Assembly (NCBI GenBank): GCA_026397195.1
Contig: JAPLVI010000099.1
Span: 1-5,514 of the forward strand
Source of the DNA: Candidatus Berkelbacteria bacterium
GTDB lineage: Bacteria; Patescibacteriota; UBA1384; JAHJRZ01
DNA length: 5,514 bases
Reading direction: 5' to 3'
The notes under the pieces are model-generated. The model saw only the letters and a list, made by a program, of their open reading frames with translations. It was not told the DNA's origin and made no database searches. This document shows positions 3,904 through 5,514 of this stretch, in pieces (within the stretch, counting starts at the first letter, position 1; each line of letters begins with the position of its first letter). Position numbers and translations under genes: made by a program.

Positions 3904-3920
3904 GATATTGCCGATTTTTT
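3866..3920 (+). terminator. Intrinsic terminator between the first promoter and the methyltransferase gene
   Basis: TCGGCA (3866-3871) pairs with TGCCGA (3909-3914), directly followed by six T residues (3915-3920). Inside, ATCC pairs with GGAT and TCCAAA with TTTGGA, giving one long interrupted stem. It lies about 80 bases before the methyltransferase start. If it works, most transcripts from 3736-3765 would not reach the operon. Confidence 0.6.
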
Positions 3921-3964
3921 AATCTATTTGGTAGTTAATGCCAAAGAAACAATAATAAGGTTCA

Positions 3965-3992
3965 TTGATTTATTATCTCTTTGAGATAAAAT
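3965..3992 (+). promoter_or_regulatory. Promoter with inverted repeat directly before the methyltransferase gene
   Basis: TTGATT (3965-3970) and TAAAAT (3987-3992) are 16 bases apart. A perfect inverted repeat, TTATCTC-TTT-GAGATAA (3973-3989), fills the spacer and overlaps the -10 box, which is where a repressor operator would sit. The predicted start near 3999 leaves almost no leader before ATG 4002, so this transcript would be nearly leaderless. Regulation by the methyltransferase itself or another dimeric protein is an inference. Confidence 0.5.
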
Positions 3993-4001
3993 TAGGATGA
4001 A

Positions 4002-4790
4002 ATGAGAAAATTAAATTTTCCAAAAGATTTCTTAAATAAAATTATATGTGGTGATTGTTTAGAAGTAATGAAGCAAATGCCTGATGGCAGTATCGATTTA
4101 GTTGTCACGTCGCCACCTTACAATTTAAGAAATTCGACTGGCAATGGAATGAAAGATGGTCGAGGTGGAAAATGGCAAAACGCGGCCTTGCAGCACGGCT
4201 ATACTCATCATGATGACTGCATGCCTCATAAAGAATATGTAAAATGGCAGCGTGAATGTTTAACAGAGATGATGAGAGTCATTAACGATCAGGGAGCAAT
4301 TTTTTATAATCACAAGTGGCGAGTCCAAGATGGTATTTTGCAGGATAGACAAGATATAGTCTCTGGTTTACCGGTGAGGCAAATAATTATTTGGAAAAGA
4401 AAAGGAGGCATTAATTTTAATCGGGGGTATTTTTTACCGACTTATGAAGTAATTTATCTAATCGCGAAACCAAAATTCAGATTAGCACAAAAAGCAAACT
4501 CTTATGGCGATGTTTGGGAATTCGCTCAAGATATGGATAACAAGCACCCTGCGCCGTTTCCTGTTGCATTAATTGAAAGATGCGTTTCCTCGACAGGTGC
4601 AAAAATTATTCTTGATCCATTCATCGGTTCGGGAACGACGGCGGTCGCGGCTATGTTTTTAAAAAGAGATTATATCGGTATAGATATTTCGCCAGAATAT
4701 TGCAAAATGTCAGAAGAAAGAATAAAGAAAAATAAGATTCGCAACGAGCTTTTCGATCCCAAACAGCAATTAGCAATTATTAATAAATAG
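4002..4790 (+). CDS. Type II DNA amino-methyltransferase, beta class, probably N4-cytosine
   Basis: This 262-residue enzyme would transfer a methyl group from S-adenosylmethionine to an exocyclic amino group in DNA. Catalytic motif IV, TSPPYN (residues 36-41), comes near the N-terminus after GDCLEVM. The cofactor-binding motif I, DPFIGSGTT (205-213), comes near the C-terminus, followed by YIGIDISPEY (224-233). KHPAPFP before motif I fits motif X. This order (IV, target recognition, X, I) defines the beta class. SPPY occurs most often in N4-cytosine enzymes, and methyltransferases partnering MvaI and BcnI are of that type, so N4-cytosine is likelier than N6-adenine. A TAG in frame at 3993-3995 fixes the start at 4002, with AGGA four bases before it. 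The endonuclease gene starts one base after the stop. It should protect the sites its partner cuts. It is AT-rich, unlike the genes to the left. Confidence 0.92.
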   Translation: MRKLNFPKDFLNKIICGDCLEVMKQMPDGSIDLVVTSPPYNLRNSTGNGMKDGRGGKWQNAALQHGYTHHDDCMPHKEYVKWQRECLTEMMRVINDQGAIFYNHKWRVQDGILQDRQDIVSGLPVRQIIIWKRKGGINFNRGYFLPTYEVIYLIAKPKFRLAQKANSYGDVWEFAQDMDNKHPAPFPVALIERCVSSTGAKIILDPFIGSGTTAVAAMFLKRDYIGIDISPEYCKMSEERIKKNKIRNELFDPKQQLAIINK

Positions 4791-4791
4791 A

Positions 4792-5514
4792 ATGCAGATT
4801 TATACTAAAAAAGAACTCATCAAAAAAATTAAGGAGATTGTTAAACGCGGTTGGATACCTAATGCCAGACACGGCAATCAAGGAGGAATTGGCAATACGT
4901 TGGAAGATTTATTAGGCATTAAAGAAAACAACTTACCAATTCCAAATGCTGCCGAATGGGAATTAAAAACTCAAAGATTGGATCAACCATCCTTAACAAC
5001 ATTGTTCCATATGGAGCCCTCACCAAGAGCGATTGGATTCGTGACAAATATTCTACTTCCAAAATATGGCTGGGTTCACCAAGAAGCCGGCAAAAAATAT
5101 TCTAAAAGAGAAATGAGTTTTAGACAAACTATAAACGGTTCAAGTTATACGGACAGGGGTTTTATCGTGGTAATTGATAGAAAACAAAAGAAGGTTTTAA
5201 TTTCATTTAATTCAAAAAAAATTTCATCAAGACATTCTTCTTGGCGAAAATCAGTAAGTCGAAGAATTGATTTAAAGGAAATCCAACCCCAACCTTATTG
5301 GGGATTCAAAGACCTCGAGCACAAAGCCGGAACAAAATTATTAAATTGTTTCTATGTTCAGGCAGAAGTTAAAAAAGAAAGAGGGAAAGAATTTTATCGT
5401 TATTGCAAAGTAACGATGCTGCAAGAATTTGACTTTCAAAAATTTCTGAAAGCGATTGAAGAAGGCAATATTTTAGTCGATTTTGACGCTAGAACCGGCC
5501 ATAATCACGGAACT
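4792..5514 (+). CDS. Type II restriction endonuclease, MvaI/BcnI family (3' end cut off)
   Basis: The frame opens at ATG 4792 and is still open at the window edge after 241 codons. GNTLEDLLGI (residues 34-43), WELKTQR (56-62) and FDARTGHNHGT (231-241) are hallmarks of the MvaI/BcnI family. E57-x-K59 is the likely catalytic Glu-Lys pair of the PD-(D/E)XK fold. Characterised members act on CC-W-GG (MvaI) or CC-S-GG (BcnI); the exact site here cannot be read from the sequence. The FDARTGHNHGT motif lies near the C-terminus in this family, so probably only a short tail is missing. The start is one base after the methyltransferase stop, with no strong ribosome-binding site of its own, suggesting translational coupling. 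That order and coupling would make the protective enzyme first, as expected for a safe type II system. Confidence 0.9.
   Translation, partial: MQIYTKKELIKKIKEIVKRGWIPNARHGNQGGIGNTLEDLLGIKENNLPIPNAAEWELKTQRLDQPSLTTLFHMEPSPRAIGFVTNILLPKYGWVHQEAGKKYSKREMSFRQTINGSSYTDRGFIVVIDRKQKKVLISFNSKKISSRHSSWRKSVSRRIDLKEIQPQPYWGFKDLEHKAGTKLLNCFYVQAEVKKERGKEFYRYCKVTMLQEFDFQKFLKAIEEGNILVDFDARTGHNHGT

Larger units (their letters stand above)
3773..3920 (+). ncRNA. Candidate small RNA or attenuating leader, about 148 nucleotides
   Basis: This stretch lies between a good promoter and an intrinsic terminator. It contains a ten-base palindrome AGGCATGCCT (3814-3823), the hairpin GCACCAAA-AAG-TTTGGTGC (3826-3844) and the hairpin TCCAAA-TGCAG-TTTGGA (3883-3899). 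The second hairpin is enclosed by the terminator stem TCGGCA/TGCCGA. The two hairpins share complementary CCAAA/TTTGG arms, so alternative pairings are possible. I do not recognise it as 6S RNA, tmRNA, RNase P RNA or a known riboswitch. It may be a free small RNA, or the leader of the restriction-modification operon with premature termination. Confidence 0.4.

Overview
The window looks like an accessory region of a small bacterial genome. A Patescibacteria/CPR-type host is my best guess: compact single-gene units, AT-rich spacers with strong sigma-70-type promoters, a TrpR/YerC-like protein of the kind common there, and GGGGCTCC-CCCC hairpins. None of this is decisive, and there is no rRNA or ribosomal gene to place it.

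Positions 1-3720 are a string of single-gene units on both strands. Almost every gene has its own promoter, and most have their own terminator. In order: the 5' part of a small gene (complement, before 167); a three-helix membrane protein (399-653); a paralogue of the first gene whose C-terminal half resembles the RNA polymerase alpha-subunit C-terminal domain (complement 1046-1360); an unrecognised 244-residue protein (complement 1551-2285); a TrpR/YerC-like DNA-binding protein (2460-2729); and an unrecognised 203-residue protein (2996-3607). All except the TrpR-like gene look clearly richer in G+C than the spacers and the right-hand end.

The spacers carry a family of direct repeats, all in one orientation: R1 255-326, R2 792-945, R3 1470-1500, R4 2773-2845 and R5 3671-3718. 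They share blocks in a mosaic way, as if one ancestral boundary had gained and lost internal pieces. The TrpR-like gene has its own pair of bracketing palindromes (2417-2444 and 2730-2757). The arrangement resembles an array of exchangeable gene cassettes, but I see no recombinase gene and no canonical integron attC site.

From about 3730 to the end the composition becomes AT-rich. A strong promoter (3736-3765) leads into a structured stretch ending in an intrinsic terminator (3773-3920), either a small RNA or a leader with a 38-codon ORF. A second promoter with an inverted repeat lies directly before a type II restriction-modification pair: a beta-class amino-methyltransferase (4002-4790) and, one base after its stop codon, an MvaI/BcnI-family endonuclease that runs off the right edge (4792 onward). 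The methyltransferase is expected to protect the host sites that the endonuclease cuts.
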